Source: CAYWBU01 sp942491525
GTDB taxonomy: Bacteria > Desulfobacterota > Desulfomonilia > UBA1062
NCBI GenBank assembly: GCA_942491525.1
Contig: CALOBW010000059.1
Span: 1 to 5,950, forward strand
Direction of reading: 5' to 3'
Length of the DNA stretch: 5,950 nt
Shown here: positions 1 to 5,910 of the stretch, piece by piece
Layout of the letters: every line of letters begins with the position of its first letter
Position numbering within the stretch: the first letter of the stretch is position 1
Translations under genes and position numbers: made by a program
Notes under the pieces: model-generated
Database searches by the model: none
Told to the model about the DNA's origin: nothing
Seen by the model: only the letters and a program-made list of their open reading frames with translations

Positions 1-289
1 TCTTTTTGATCTCGTTCAGGTAACGGCTGATTTTATCGATGTCCTGTTCGCCGTCGATGATCCAGTCGCGCAGGAAGGTGTCGTTGGCCATCATGGCCGA
101 GATGTGGATCGGCAGCAGCAGGTCGCGCTGGACTTCGGAGTAGAGGTTGTCGCTGGTCAGGGGCAGTTCATTAAGTGAGATTTCAGAACGCAGCGACGAG
201 CGCGAAACATAGAAACTGCCCACGCTCGTCAGTAGAAAGCCGCTGATTAACAGTGCACTGATAATGGGGATAAGTTGTTTTTGGCTCAC
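1..289 (-). CDS. Membrane-anchored periplasmic sensor protein, N-terminal part (output domain beyond window)
   Basis: This is the first 96 codons of a gene that runs off the left edge. The translation begins with a short basic cytoplasmic tail (SQKQ). One hydrophobic transmembrane segment follows at about residues 6-28. The periplasmic start then contains ELPLTSDNLYSEVQRDLL (41-58) and MMANDTFLRDW (66-76). This Leu-Pro-Leu-Thr-Ser-Asp-Asn pattern followed by an Asn-Asp-Thr-Phe-Leu-Arg-Asp-Trp stretch is, from memory of the family, typical of Cache-like sensor regions in proteobacterial diguanylate cyclases, histidine kinases and chemoreceptors. It probably detects a periplasmic ligand and signals across the inner membrane. 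Which output it carries cannot be seen here. The GTG start is preferred because AGGAG lies 6 nt upstream; an in-frame ATG at 310-308 has no ribosome-binding site. It lies 106 nt after the lipoprotein gene, beyond a stem-loop. Confidence 0.82.
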   Translation of the reverse strand, partial: MSQKQLIPIISALLISGFLLTSVGSFYVSRSSLRSEISLNELPLTSDNLYSEVQRDLLLPIHISAMMANDTFLRDWIIDGEQDIDKISRYLNEIKK

Positions 290-295
290 CGGCAG

Positions 296-300
296 CTCCT
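296..300 (-). promoter_or_regulatory. Ribosome-binding site that sets the GTG start of the sensor gene
   Basis: The minus strand reads AGGAG, then six bases, then GTG at 289-287. The alternative ATG seven codons upstream has no purine-rich sequence before it. This favours the GTG start and a seven-residue shorter N-terminus. Confidence 0.6.
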
Positions 301-307
301 GCCTATT

Positions 308-335
308 CATATAGGTTGATCGGTTGTTTTAGCAA
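308..335 (-). promoter_or_regulatory. Weak candidate sigma70 promoter for the sensor gene
   Basis: On the minus strand TTGCTA (335-330; 4 of 6 matches to TTGACA) is followed after 16 nt by TATATG (313-308; 4 of 6 matches to TATAAT). Transcription would start near base 301, just ahead of the ribosome-binding site. It is placed after the stem-loop that follows the lipoprotein gene, where a promoter would be expected, but the match is modest and AT-rich spacers give such hits by chance. Confidence 0.25.
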
Positions 336-350
336 GCCGGAACTTGAGGG

Positions 351-382
351 TGTCCGGTCAAGGCTGGCCGCTTGACCGGACA
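351..382 (-). terminator. Perfect 12-bp stem-loop after the lipoprotein gene (terminator-like, no U-tract)
   Basis: TGTCCGGTCAAG at 351-362 is exactly complementary to CTTGACCGGACA at 371-382, with an 8-nt loop. It begins 13 nt after the lipoprotein stop codon. On the minus strand the stem is followed by CCCTC rather than a run of T, so it is not a standard intrinsic terminator. It may act as a 3'-end stabiliser, a Rho-assisted end, or a protein-binding palindrome in front of the sensor gene. Confidence 0.55.
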
Positions 383-395
383 GACATATTGAGGT

Positions 396-1472
396 CTAGT
401 CAACCCAGACCGAATTGCCAATGGCATAGGAGGAACCGGTCGGAATGCTCAGGTCGTACTTCTGGCCATTCTGCAGATAGTATGAGCCCGAATCATCCTT
501 GAATCCGGCAATCGTCAGCGTGTCATTCTTAAAGTCACAGGCCGCGTTCCATATGTAGCCACCCAAGGCCTTGACGTCTGCTCCGCTGCCGGCATAGATG
601 CTTGCGCCGACCGGGGTGCTGATGGCGCTGACCGTGACCAGTTCGCCAGCCAGCATGCCGCTGGCCACCGAGTCAATCCGGTTTACAGAGATGGCAGCGC
701 TGTAGGCGGCCGTGAAGGCCTCACTGTTCTTCCAGTAGCCGGACACATCTTTGCCGTCGATGGTGGCATAGCCGCTGACGTAGGTGTCGTTGCCGTTGAC
801 GGATAGATGGGTGGCCCTGGGGAAGGTTGCGCCGGCCGGCATGCTAAGCGCTCTCTTGGTGACGGCGCCGCCCAGGGGCATCTCGAAGAGGTAGGGGACC
901 CTGGCGTCCCACGGTCCAACCGTGCCGGCCCACATGAGTTTATTGTCATTTACCAGCAGTGTGCCGCCGAAAGTGTGCTCCTCCAGTTTCTGGGACACGC
1001 CATTGCTGTTCAAGTACCACTGCCCGGCCGCTTCCACGATCACATGCACGGTGCCCTCCTTGACCGCCATGATGGACCATGAAGAATTGCCAATGCCGGT
1101 CCAGAAGTCCGGCTGCAGGACGTTGTCGATCCAGAGCGCCTGAATATAGCCGCTGTCATGATCGAGGGTGCCGATGATATAGGTCCGGCCGGCCTCCCTG
1201 ACCAGGCTGTTGACCCAGCCCCTGGTGCACCCGTCGGGCATGCTCAGCTCATGCAGAACCCCGTCCACCCAGTAGCAGGGCAGGGTATTGGGACTGGCCT
1301 CGGGGTTGATGCTCTTGTCGATGATGCCGTAGCCGCCGCCGACATAGACGCCGCCTGCGCTGCTGCCCAGCTGGCTGAAGACGGCCAGCAGCTCCTCATC
1401 ACTGAAACTAGCGTTGTTCTCGACGCAGCCGCACAGCAGCAGCAAACCTAAAACTATTAGCCATCTCTTCAT
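396..1472 (-). CDS. Predicted lipoprotein with seven beta-propeller-like repeats, function unknown
   Basis: The 358-residue protein starts with a lipoprotein signal peptide: MKRW, a hydrophobic core at 5-13, and lipobox L13-C14-G15 with C16 as the predicted lipidated cysteine. The next residues (Val-Glu-Asn) include no Asp at +2, so outer-membrane sorting is likely under the usual Lol rule. The mature part repeats a short beta-strand of the type x-Y/V-V-x-G about every 46 residues, beginning near 42 (VYVGG), 97 (TYIIG), 142 (VHVIV), 179 (LMWAG), 230 (TYVSG), 279 (VTVSA) and 318 (LTIAG). Several of these are followed by an aromatic strand and a short turn such as YWVDGVL, LWIDNVL, GYWKNSE and YYLQNGQ. 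The protein ends with NSVWVD, which could close the ring with the first repeat. I infer a seven-bladed beta-propeller, but I recognise no named family and no catalytic motif. GAGGAG lies 6 nt before the ATG. The gene follows the STAND regulator by 130 nt. I see no convincing promoter in that gap, so it may depend on read-through or on an activator. Confidence 0.82.
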   Translation of the reverse strand: MKRWLIVLGLLLLCGCVENNASFSDEELLAVFSQLGSSAGGVYVGGGYGIIDKSINPEASPNTLPCYWVDGVLHELSMPDGCTRGWVNSLVREAGRTYIIGTLDHDSGYIQALWIDNVLQPDFWTGIGNSSWSIMAVKEGTVHVIVEAAGQWYLNSNGVSQKLEEHTFGGTLLVNDNKLMWAGTVGPWDARVPYLFEMPLGGAVTKRALSMPAGATFPRATHLSVNGNDTYVSGYATIDGKDVSGYWKNSEAFTAAYSAAISVNRIDSVASGMLAGELVTVSAISTPVGASIYAGSGADVKALGGYIWNAACDFKNDTLTIAGFKDDSGSYYLQNGQKYDLSIPTGSSYAIGNSVWVD

Positions 1473-1589
1473 GATTAACTCCTCGATGTTTATTGGCTGC
1501 CTTGCAGCTGGACCTAATTTAAACGCGGGAAGTCAGTGGCGGCCAAGGGCCATTTGGGGCGGGGGTAACAAAGGGGTATCGGCGGTTTC

Positions 1590-1613
1590 AAAAAACGGGA
1601 GCTTAGCCTTCCC
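1590..1613 (-). terminator. Candidate intrinsic terminator overlapping the regulator's stop codon
   Basis: On the minus strand GGGA (1613-1610), a 2-nt bulge, GC, the loop TAA, then GC and TCCC (1600-1597) can fold into an imperfect hairpin. One G and then six T (1595-1590) follow directly. The loop TAA is the stop codon of the regulator. The T-run is good but the stem is short and bulged, so termination could be partial, leaving some read-through into the lipoprotein gene. Confidence 0.4.
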
Positions 1614-4512
1614 AGAAATTGTCCATGACTGCTTCACGGTCTTCGGGCGAGTATTTTCTGAGGTTGTCGCGCAGCTCATCCAGCAGGTTGAGGGCCTGGG
1701 CCTTCTGGTTGTTCTCCATCAGCAGGTCGTAGGTCAGGCGGTTGAGGCGGGCATCGCGCGGGGCATGCTTTCTGGCCTGGTTGGCTTGCTCGAGGGCCAG
1801 CTCCAGATCGTGGGTCTTTTTGAGCTGCGGGCACCAGAGCAGGGCCGCTCTGCGTATCAGTTCGGGCTCGGCCGGCAGGACCATGGGCCGGCGCAGCTGG
1901 TCAAAGGCGCGCATTAGCGGCACGGATGCGCTCCAGGGCCGCTGTTCGCCCAGCAGCTCGATTCCCTGCGCAAGGTCGGCATTTGTGTCGTCCCAGAACA
2001 TATGCCGCAGGATGGCGTGTCCGCCCCGGATGGTCAGGTAGTGCTGCTTGTGGCCGGTCAGCTGCTCCATCTGGCTGCGCAGCCGCTTCATGAGATTGGC
2101 CAGCCTGGCGCGGTTGTAGTCCTGGCCGGGCCAGAGCTCCTGATGCAGTTGCTGGACGCTCAGCTGTTCTCCCTCTGCATTGATCAGGGAGGCGATCAGT
2201 CTGACCTGCTGTCTGGAGTGCAGCTGGATGGTCCGGCCCGGGTGGTTCAACTCAAGCTTGCCGCCCTCGAGGGCCTGAACTTTGATGCGCGGAACCAGGC
2301 GGCCGTCATCCAGGATATCCAGGCTGAGCTGCTGCCTGGCGATCATCCGGGCCCGGCCGGCCTGCCGCTTGCCCTGGACTGCCATAATCAGCAGCGGCAG
2401 AAAGGTTTGGGGCATGAAGCCCATGAAGTTGCAGCAGTCGATGCCGCCCAGGGTGATCAGCATCGCCTCAATGCTGCGCAGGGCCAGATTGTGGCGGCCG
2501 CGCTGCAGCTGGCAGCTGCTCAGGTAGCCCTGTGCCATGGCCTGGATCGACGCATCCTGGTGGTCGGAGTGTTCATTTATTAGTTGGCGCAGTTCATCCT
2601 CTGCAAAGGGGTCGGCGAGGCTGCGGGCGCAGGCCAGGATGATGCGGCACTGGCGCGTATAGTAGTAGCCGCCCTCCTGTTCGCGTAGCTCGCGGGCCTT
2701 TATGGCAACCTGATTGGCCTCATCATGGCGGCCAAGCTGGGCCAGGTAGAGGGTCTGCCAGGAGAGGGCGATGGCCTGCAGGTTGCGGCAGCCGCGGGTG
2801 TCGGCGGCCATCAGCGTCTCAAGCGCCAGCTGCGCGTTGTCCTCGCTCAGGTGCCGGCCCGAGAGCCAGAGGCTCTGCAGGCCGCCCAGGTGGGAGCGCG
2901 TCAGCAGGTGGTGGAAGCGGCTCTGGATGTAGCTGTCGGTCAGCTGGAAATCGCGGCCCCTGATCCTGAGGATGTTGAGCAGCGCGAAGTGGATGGCGAA
3001 CCGGCCGGCCGGGCTGAGGGCCGATTCGGCCGACACGTAGCGGTCCAGAATAAAGAGGGCGCGGCTGACGTCGGTGCGCAGGATCTGGTGAACGCAGGGC
3101 ACCAGTGAGCTGAAGAGGTCGAGCTGGCTGCGGCCGGACTGGGCCAGCTTGTTCTGCAGCCGCCTGACCATCTCGGCGGCGTCATCGCCGTTGCGGTCAT
3201 AGCATGATCCAAGCGCGATGGCCGCCAGCAGGTTGAGGGGGTGGTTGCCCAGCAGGCCGATGGCCCGGCTCATGTCGATGTGGCCGAAGCTGCCGCCCAT
3301 CAGGGCCTCATACTCGATCAGGCGCGCCGTGGCGTGCAGCTCGCCCTCGTGATCACCGGCGGCCTGCATGCCCTTGAGGCTTCTGATCAGCCAGGGTTGG
3401 GTCTCCTCGGGCTTGAGGGCCAGCAGGATCGTGCCGCGCATCAGCTGCAGCCAGGGGTCCTCAAGCCGGTCTGAGAGGTTGTCCAGCAGCTCCTCGACCA
3501 GGCTGAAGCGCCCCCGGGCCAGCAGGCCCATGCCGTGCTCTCTGATGCCGGTTTGTAGCTCTTCGAGACAGCCCCCCATGGCCAGGATTGTCAGACCCTC
3601 CTCAATCAGGCCGCTATTCAGGCACCACTGCCCCGCGCGCCGGGCCCAGCGGTGTTTGAAGGCGGCGCCCAGGGAGGACTGGCGCTTTACGAGCGCGTCC
3701 CTGAGCAGGTGATGCAGGGTGTAGTATTGAGCGTCCCGGCGCACAAAGCAGGCCCGGGCGGCCAGGTCGTCCAGGACTGCCCTCTCCTCCGGCAGCCCGG
3801 CCGGAATACGCTCCAGGTTGGCCAGCATGATCAGCTCGGCGCTCTGGGTTTCGCCGATCAGATCCATGGCCTGCAGGATGTTGCCGGCCGGCAGATCATG
3901 GTCGCCCTGGCGCAGGCGCTCCCTGATCAGGCAGATGCCGCTGGCCCAGCCCTCGGTCAGTTCATGGATCTGGCGTATCTTGGCGGCCGCCAGGGGGGTC
4001 TGGGCCGTGAGCAGCCTGGCGGTCTCATCCAGGTTCATGGCCAGCAGCTCGTTGTCGATGAAGATGGTCTGGCGATCATGGCCGATGCGCTGTTTGTAGT
4101 GGCGCGTGATCAGCCCCAGCTTGAGCGTCCGGGTCGCGATCAGTTTTTCGAGCAGATCCAGGTTCTGGGGCTCATTCATGATCAGGTGGTAGTCGTCGAT
4201 CAGCAGGAGGCAGCCATTCAGGGAAGTCTGGCAGATCTGCTGCTGCAGCTGCTGCAGATAGTCGGCCATCAGCGGTGCGAGCGGCGGCAGATTGAGGCTG
4301 GTAGCCAGGTTTTGGCAGAAGGTCAGGGGGGCTGCCTCATCCTGCTGACAGCTGTGCCAGATGGTCGGCAGGGGTGCGCTCTCCATCAGCTGGTGCGCCA
4401 GGCTGGTTTTGCCCTGGCCGGCCTGGCCCTCGATGACCAGCAGATTGAACTCGTCCTGAAAGAGCATCTGGCAGTGGGCCAGCGCCTCATGTCTGATAAG
4501 CAGTTGTTTCAA
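1603..4512 (-). CDS. Large STAND ATPase transcriptional regulator: MalT-like NTPase, TPR-like middle, C-terminal SARP-type winged helix and BTAD-like tail
   Basis: This 969-residue protein is a cytoplasmic one-component regulator. Residues 1-290 form a MalT-type P-loop module: Walker A GQAGQGKT (29-36), Walker B LLLIDDYH (102-109), an LGLITRH strand ending in Arg (132-138), the family signature HELTEGWASG (183-192), and the winged-helix pattern ending YTLHHLLRDAL (264-274). Residues 290-740 are helical with TPR-like pairs and probably bind the inducer or a partner. MalT family members usually end in a LuxR-type helix-turn-helix, but here residues about 744-838 look like an OmpR/SARP winged helix: beta strands, the helix pair with LWPG (793-796), recognition helix RARLANLMKRLRSQM (801-815), and wing YLTIRGGHAIL (825-835). 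A BTAD-like helical tail follows (841-965). In actinobacterial SARP regulators the winged helix and BTAD come first, so the order is swapped. By analogy with MalT, ATP and ligand binding should drive oligomerisation and promoter activation. The start is TTG with GAGGG just upstream, and an in-frame stop lies 10 codons before it; Met16 has no ribosome-binding site. The gene has its own candidate promoter and lies between two envelope-protein genes that are plausible targets. Confidence 0.9.
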   Translation of the reverse strand: MKQLLIRHEALAHCQMLFQDEFNLLVIEGQAGQGKTSLAHQLMESAPLPTIWHSCQQDEAAPLTFCQNLATSLNLPPLAPLMADYLQQLQQQICQTSLNGCLLLIDDYHLIMNEPQNLDLLEKLIATRTLKLGLITRHYKQRIGHDRQTIFIDNELLAMNLDETARLLTAQTPLAAAKIRQIHELTEGWASGICLIRERLRQGDHDLPAGNILQAMDLIGETQSAELIMLANLERIPAGLPEERAVLDDLAARACFVRRDAQYYTLHHLLRDALVKRQSSLGAAFKHRWARRAGQWCLNSGLIEEGLTILAMGGCLEELQTGIREHGMGLLARGRFSLVEELLDNLSDRLEDPWLQLMRGTILLALKPEETQPWLIRSLKGMQAAGDHEGELHATARLIEYEALMGGSFGHIDMSRAIGLLGNHPLNLLAAIALGSCYDRNGDDAAEMVRRLQNKLAQSGRSQLDLFSSLVPCVHQILRTDVSRALFILDRYVSAESALSPAGRFAIHFALLNILRIRGRDFQLTDSYIQSRFHHLLTRSHLGGLQSLWLSGRHLSEDNAQLALETLMAADTRGCRNLQAIALSWQTLYLAQLGRHDEANQVAIKARELREQEGGYYYTRQCRIILACARSLADPFAEDELRQLINEHSDHQDASIQAMAQGYLSSCQLQRGRHNLALRSIEAMLITLGGIDCCNFMGFMPQTFLPLLIMAVQGKRQAGRARMIARQQLSLDILDDGRLVPRIKVQALEGGKLELNHPGRTIQLHSRQQVRLIASLINAEGEQLSVQQLHQELWPGQDYNRARLANLMKRLRSQMEQLTGHKQHYLTIRGGHAILRHMFWDDTNADLAQGIELLGEQRPWSASVPLMRAFDQLRRPMVLPAEPELIRRAALLWCPQLKKTHDLELALEQANQARKHAPRDARLNRLTYDLLMENNQKAQALNLLDELRDNLRKYSPEDREAVMDNFWEG

Positions 4513-4516
4513 ATAT

Positions 4517-4521
4517 CCCTC
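4517..4521 (-). promoter_or_regulatory. Ribosome-binding site deciding the TTG start of the regulator
   Basis: The minus strand reads GAGGG, then ATAT, then TTG (4512-4510). An in-frame TAA at 4542-4540 and the absence of ATG or GTG between it and the TTG leave this as the only upstream start. The next Met codon (residue 16) would have no ribosome-binding site and would trim residues ahead of the P-loop. Confidence 0.55.
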
Positions 4522-4536
4522 GTAGCTGTTTTGGCA

Positions 4537-4565
4537 ATCTTAAGCAAAGAGGGCGTTTTGTTCAA
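4537..4565 (-). promoter_or_regulatory. Candidate sigma70 promoter of the STAND regulator
   Basis: On the minus strand TTGAAC (4565-4560; 4 of 6 to TTGACA) is spaced by exactly 17 nt from TAAGAT (4542-4537; 4 of 6 to TATAAT). Transcription would start near 4530, giving a leader of about 18 nt that contains the GAGGG ribosome-binding site. It lies just past the stem-loop that follows the beta-barrel gene, as expected for an independent unit. Confidence 0.42.
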
Positions 4566-4574
4566 TGGGATTTT

Positions 4575-4598
4575 GGGGCGCACCGGGCGGTGCGCCCC
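4575..4598 (-). terminator. Perfect 10-bp GC-rich stem-loop after the beta-barrel gene
   Basis: GGGGCGCACC (4575-4584) pairs perfectly with GGTGCGCCCC (4589-4598) around a GGGC loop. It starts 6 nt after the stop codon of the outer-membrane protein gene. On the minus strand it is followed by AAAATCCC, not by a T-run. Position and stability suggest the transcript end of the beta-barrel gene, but it lacks the usual U-tract. Confidence 0.6.
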
Positions 4599-4604
4599 GT
4601 GGGT

Positions 4605-5279
4605 TTAAAAGTAGTAGTTCAGGCCGGCAAAGATGTCGAAGTTGCTGGCATCCGGAGAGGCAATCTTGCGGTCGGTGATGAAGACCGGGATGCCCCAGAT
4701 ATCAGCGTTGGTATAGTCATATTTGACGCTGTTGTAGGTTACTCCCAGCGTCAGGGCGGTCTTTTCGCTGACAAAGGTTTCAAGCTCACCGGTTAGATGG
4801 TAGCCGAAGGCATCATCATAGTTGACGGTCAGTTTTTCGGGAACGGCCGGAAAGGAAAACTCAACCATCATCTCAACCCCGGTGTAGTAGCCCAGGCCGG
4901 CGCCGGCTTTGATGAAGGTTTTGTCCGAGACCGCTTTGCGGCCCATGAGGGTCAGTTTGGTATAGAAGGCGTCAAAATGGCCCTCGGCATTGCTGACATC
5001 ATCGCCCAGATCATCCGTGCGCATTCCGGTTGAGACATCCAGGTCAAGGTTGGGGTGCAGGCCGAATCCGACCTTGAAGTCAAAGCCGAGAATGCCGCCG
5101 GCATTGAGTTTGATCTCTTCAAAAGAGCCGGTGTAGCCGAGCTTGAGATCATCGCCGCCGCCGCTGGCGAAGAACGCACCGCCGATCTTGACGCGTTTAT
5201 GGGTGTCGATATTCTCGGCCTGAAGCTGACAGAGGGGCATAAGCAGCATTGTAATTGCAATAATAAATGATTTTTTCAT
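4605..5279 (-). CDS. Small outer-membrane beta-barrel protein (about 8 strands), function unknown
   Basis: The 224-residue protein begins with a Sec signal peptide: MKKS, a hydrophobic core at 5-16, and a likely cleavage after LQA (19-21). The mature part alternates polar and hydrophobic residues in eight segments, roughly 29-38, 60-71, 75-86, 100-113, 120-134, 156-167, 173-189 and 212-224. It ends in NYYF, the C-terminal aromatic signature used by the Bam machinery. Size and strand number fit the OmpA-barrel/OmpW-like class of 8-stranded barrels. I cannot assign it to one named family and see no periplasmic peptidoglycan-binding domain. Glycine-rich strands (KAGAGLGYYTGV, LTLGVTYNSV) are typical of such barrels. 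The loops carry acidic pairs (GGDD, TDDLGDD) that would face outward. GAGGA lies 6 nt before the ATG. The gene has its own candidate promoter and a strong stem-loop after the stop, so it is probably monocistronic. It may be a target of the downstream STAND regulator. Confidence 0.85.
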   Translation of the reverse strand: MKKSFIIAITMLLMPLCQLQAENIDTHKRVKIGGAFFASGGGDDLKLGYTGSFEEIKLNAGGILGFDFKVGFGLHPNLDLDVSTGMRTDDLGDDVSNAEGHFDAFYTKLTLMGRKAVSDKTFIKAGAGLGYYTGVEMMVEFSFPAVPEKLTVNYDDAFGYHLTGELETFVSEKTALTLGVTYNSVKYDYTNADIWGIPVFITDRKIASPDASNFDIFAGLNYYF

Positions 5280-5322
5280 GTTAAATCCTCGTAATCTGTA
5301 GTTTTGGTGACCTTTATCATCA

Positions 5323-5352
5323 AATATGACAGGTTACAAGATGTTCTGTTAA
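5323..5352 (-). promoter_or_regulatory. Candidate promoter of the outer-membrane protein gene
   Basis: On the minus strand TTAACA (5352-5347; 5 of 6 to TTGACA) is followed after 18 nt by CATATT (5328-5323; 4 of 6 to TATAAT), which is preceded by TGT, an extended -10 TGn. The predicted start near 5316 gives a leader of about 37 nt. The whole divergent region is AT-rich compared with the flanking genes. Confidence 0.4.
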
Positions 5353-5396
5353 CACTAGCCTCCGTTATGATTGCACTTTTGTCTCGCAGAGCGGCA

Positions 5397-5405
5397 TGCT
5401 ATTCT
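5397..5405 (+). promoter_or_regulatory. Candidate extended -10 element of the thioesterase gene
   Basis: TGC followed by TATTCT (TG-n-TATAAT type; 4 of 6 in the hexamer) ends 7 nt before the A of the ATG at 5413. No good -35 hexamer is present at 15-18 nt upstream, which extended -10 promoters tolerate. If used, transcription would start at or within a base or two of the start codon. Confidence 0.3.
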
Positions 5406-5412
5406 GCTGCGC

Positions 5413-5910
5413 ATGGAGAGATTATTAGGTGATGCGGAATTGGTTGAACTGGAGGCGATCGACACGGTCTGTTTCTGTTGCGGCTCGGAGAACCCCTACG
5501 GGCTCAAGATGCGTTTTTCGACCGACGGCCAGAAGCTCTACTCGACCGTGAGCGTGCCCGACTATATGCGCGGCTGGCACAACCTGGTGCACGGCGGCAT
5601 CATCTCGGCCCTGCTGGACGAGGCCATGGCCTGGAGCGCCATCCACCTGCTTAAGCGTTTCATCCTGACCAAGGAGATCAATGTCAGGTTCAGGAAGCCC
5701 ATCCTGATCGAGACCGAGTTGAACGTGAGCGGCTGGGTGCATGAGCATGTGGATGAGCGCCGGGCGATCATGGCCGCTCAGATTGAGGACGGCGAAGGCA
5801 ATGTCTGCGCCACGGCTCAAGGCGAGTTCGCCCTCTTTGACGCGGAGGCCTTTGAGAAGATGGATGTGGTTGGGGCTGAGGTGATTGCTGAGGTTCGGGA
5901 GAGGCAGTAA
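5413..5910 (+). CDS. PaaI-like hotdog-fold acyl-CoA thioesterase
   Basis: The 165-residue product matches the single-domain hotdog thioesterase layout (PaaI/4HBT superfamily), whose members hydrolyse acyl- or aryl-CoA thioesters in the cytoplasm as homo-oligomers. It has the N-terminal motif CFCCGSENPYGLKMRF (20-35), common in this subgroup as C-x-x-C-G-x-x-N-P-x-G-L. The hot-dog helix signature is HGGIISALLDEAMAW (60-74), in which HGG and the acidic residues D69/E70 lie where the family's catalytic acid is usually found. The strands EINVRFRKPI and LNVSGWV follow, with a final strand CATAQGEFALF. The substrate cannot be told from sequence. The start is uncertain: ATG at 5413 has no visible ribosome-binding site, and an in-frame TTG at 5371 has none either. 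ATG is chosen because the extra 14 residues look unlike the family and the ATG sits just after an extended -10 element. It is divergent from the beta-barrel gene and probably functionally unrelated to it. Confidence 0.88.
   Translation: MERLLGDAELVELEAIDTVCFCCGSENPYGLKMRFSTDGQKLYSTVSVPDYMRGWHNLVHGGIISALLDEAMAWSAIHLLKRFILTKEINVRFRKPILIETELNVSGWVHEHVDERRAIMAAQIEDGEGNVCATAQGEFALFDAEAFEKMDVVGAEVIAEVRERQ

Noticed and set aside
302..315. Inverted repeat CCTAT-TCAT-ATAGG near the sensor start
   Set aside because: A 5-bp stem in an AT-rich stretch is not significant on its own.
1496..1508. Short inverted repeat GCTGC-CTT-GCAGC ahead of the lipoprotein gene
   Set aside because: Only 5 bp of stem; expected by chance, and no reason to see it as an operator.
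1473..1602. Promoter for the lipoprotein gene
   Set aside because: TTGAAA and several AT-rich hexamers occur in the gap, but no -35/-10 pair with 16-18 nt spacing has a fair match on both sides.
1158..1917. Plus-strand open frames opposite the lipoprotein start and the 1473-1602 gap
   Set aside because: They cross the lipoprotein signal peptide coding region and the regulator's 3' end without any motif; the minus-strand genes have signal peptide, ribosome-binding site and domain support.
2002..2583. Plus-strand open frame of 193 codons
   Set aside because: It is antisense to the well-supported regulator, has biased composition and no recognisable domain or ribosome-binding site.
3652..4608. 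Long plus-strand open frame of 318 codons
   Set aside because: It lies entirely opposite the regulator's ATPase region and the gap beside it, has a low-complexity composition rich in Gln, Ala, Gly and Val, and shows no motif. It is a by-product of the codon bias of the opposite strand.
831..4915. Frequent GGCCGG/CCGGCC motifs through the genes
   Set aside because: They fall mostly in codon pairs for Ala, Gly and Pro in GC-rich genes and have no regular spacing; composition explains them without a special role.
5333..5352. Imperfect palindrome TTACAA ... TGTTAA in the divergent region
   Set aside because: The arms mismatch at two of six positions, and the right arm is already explained by the -35 hexamer.
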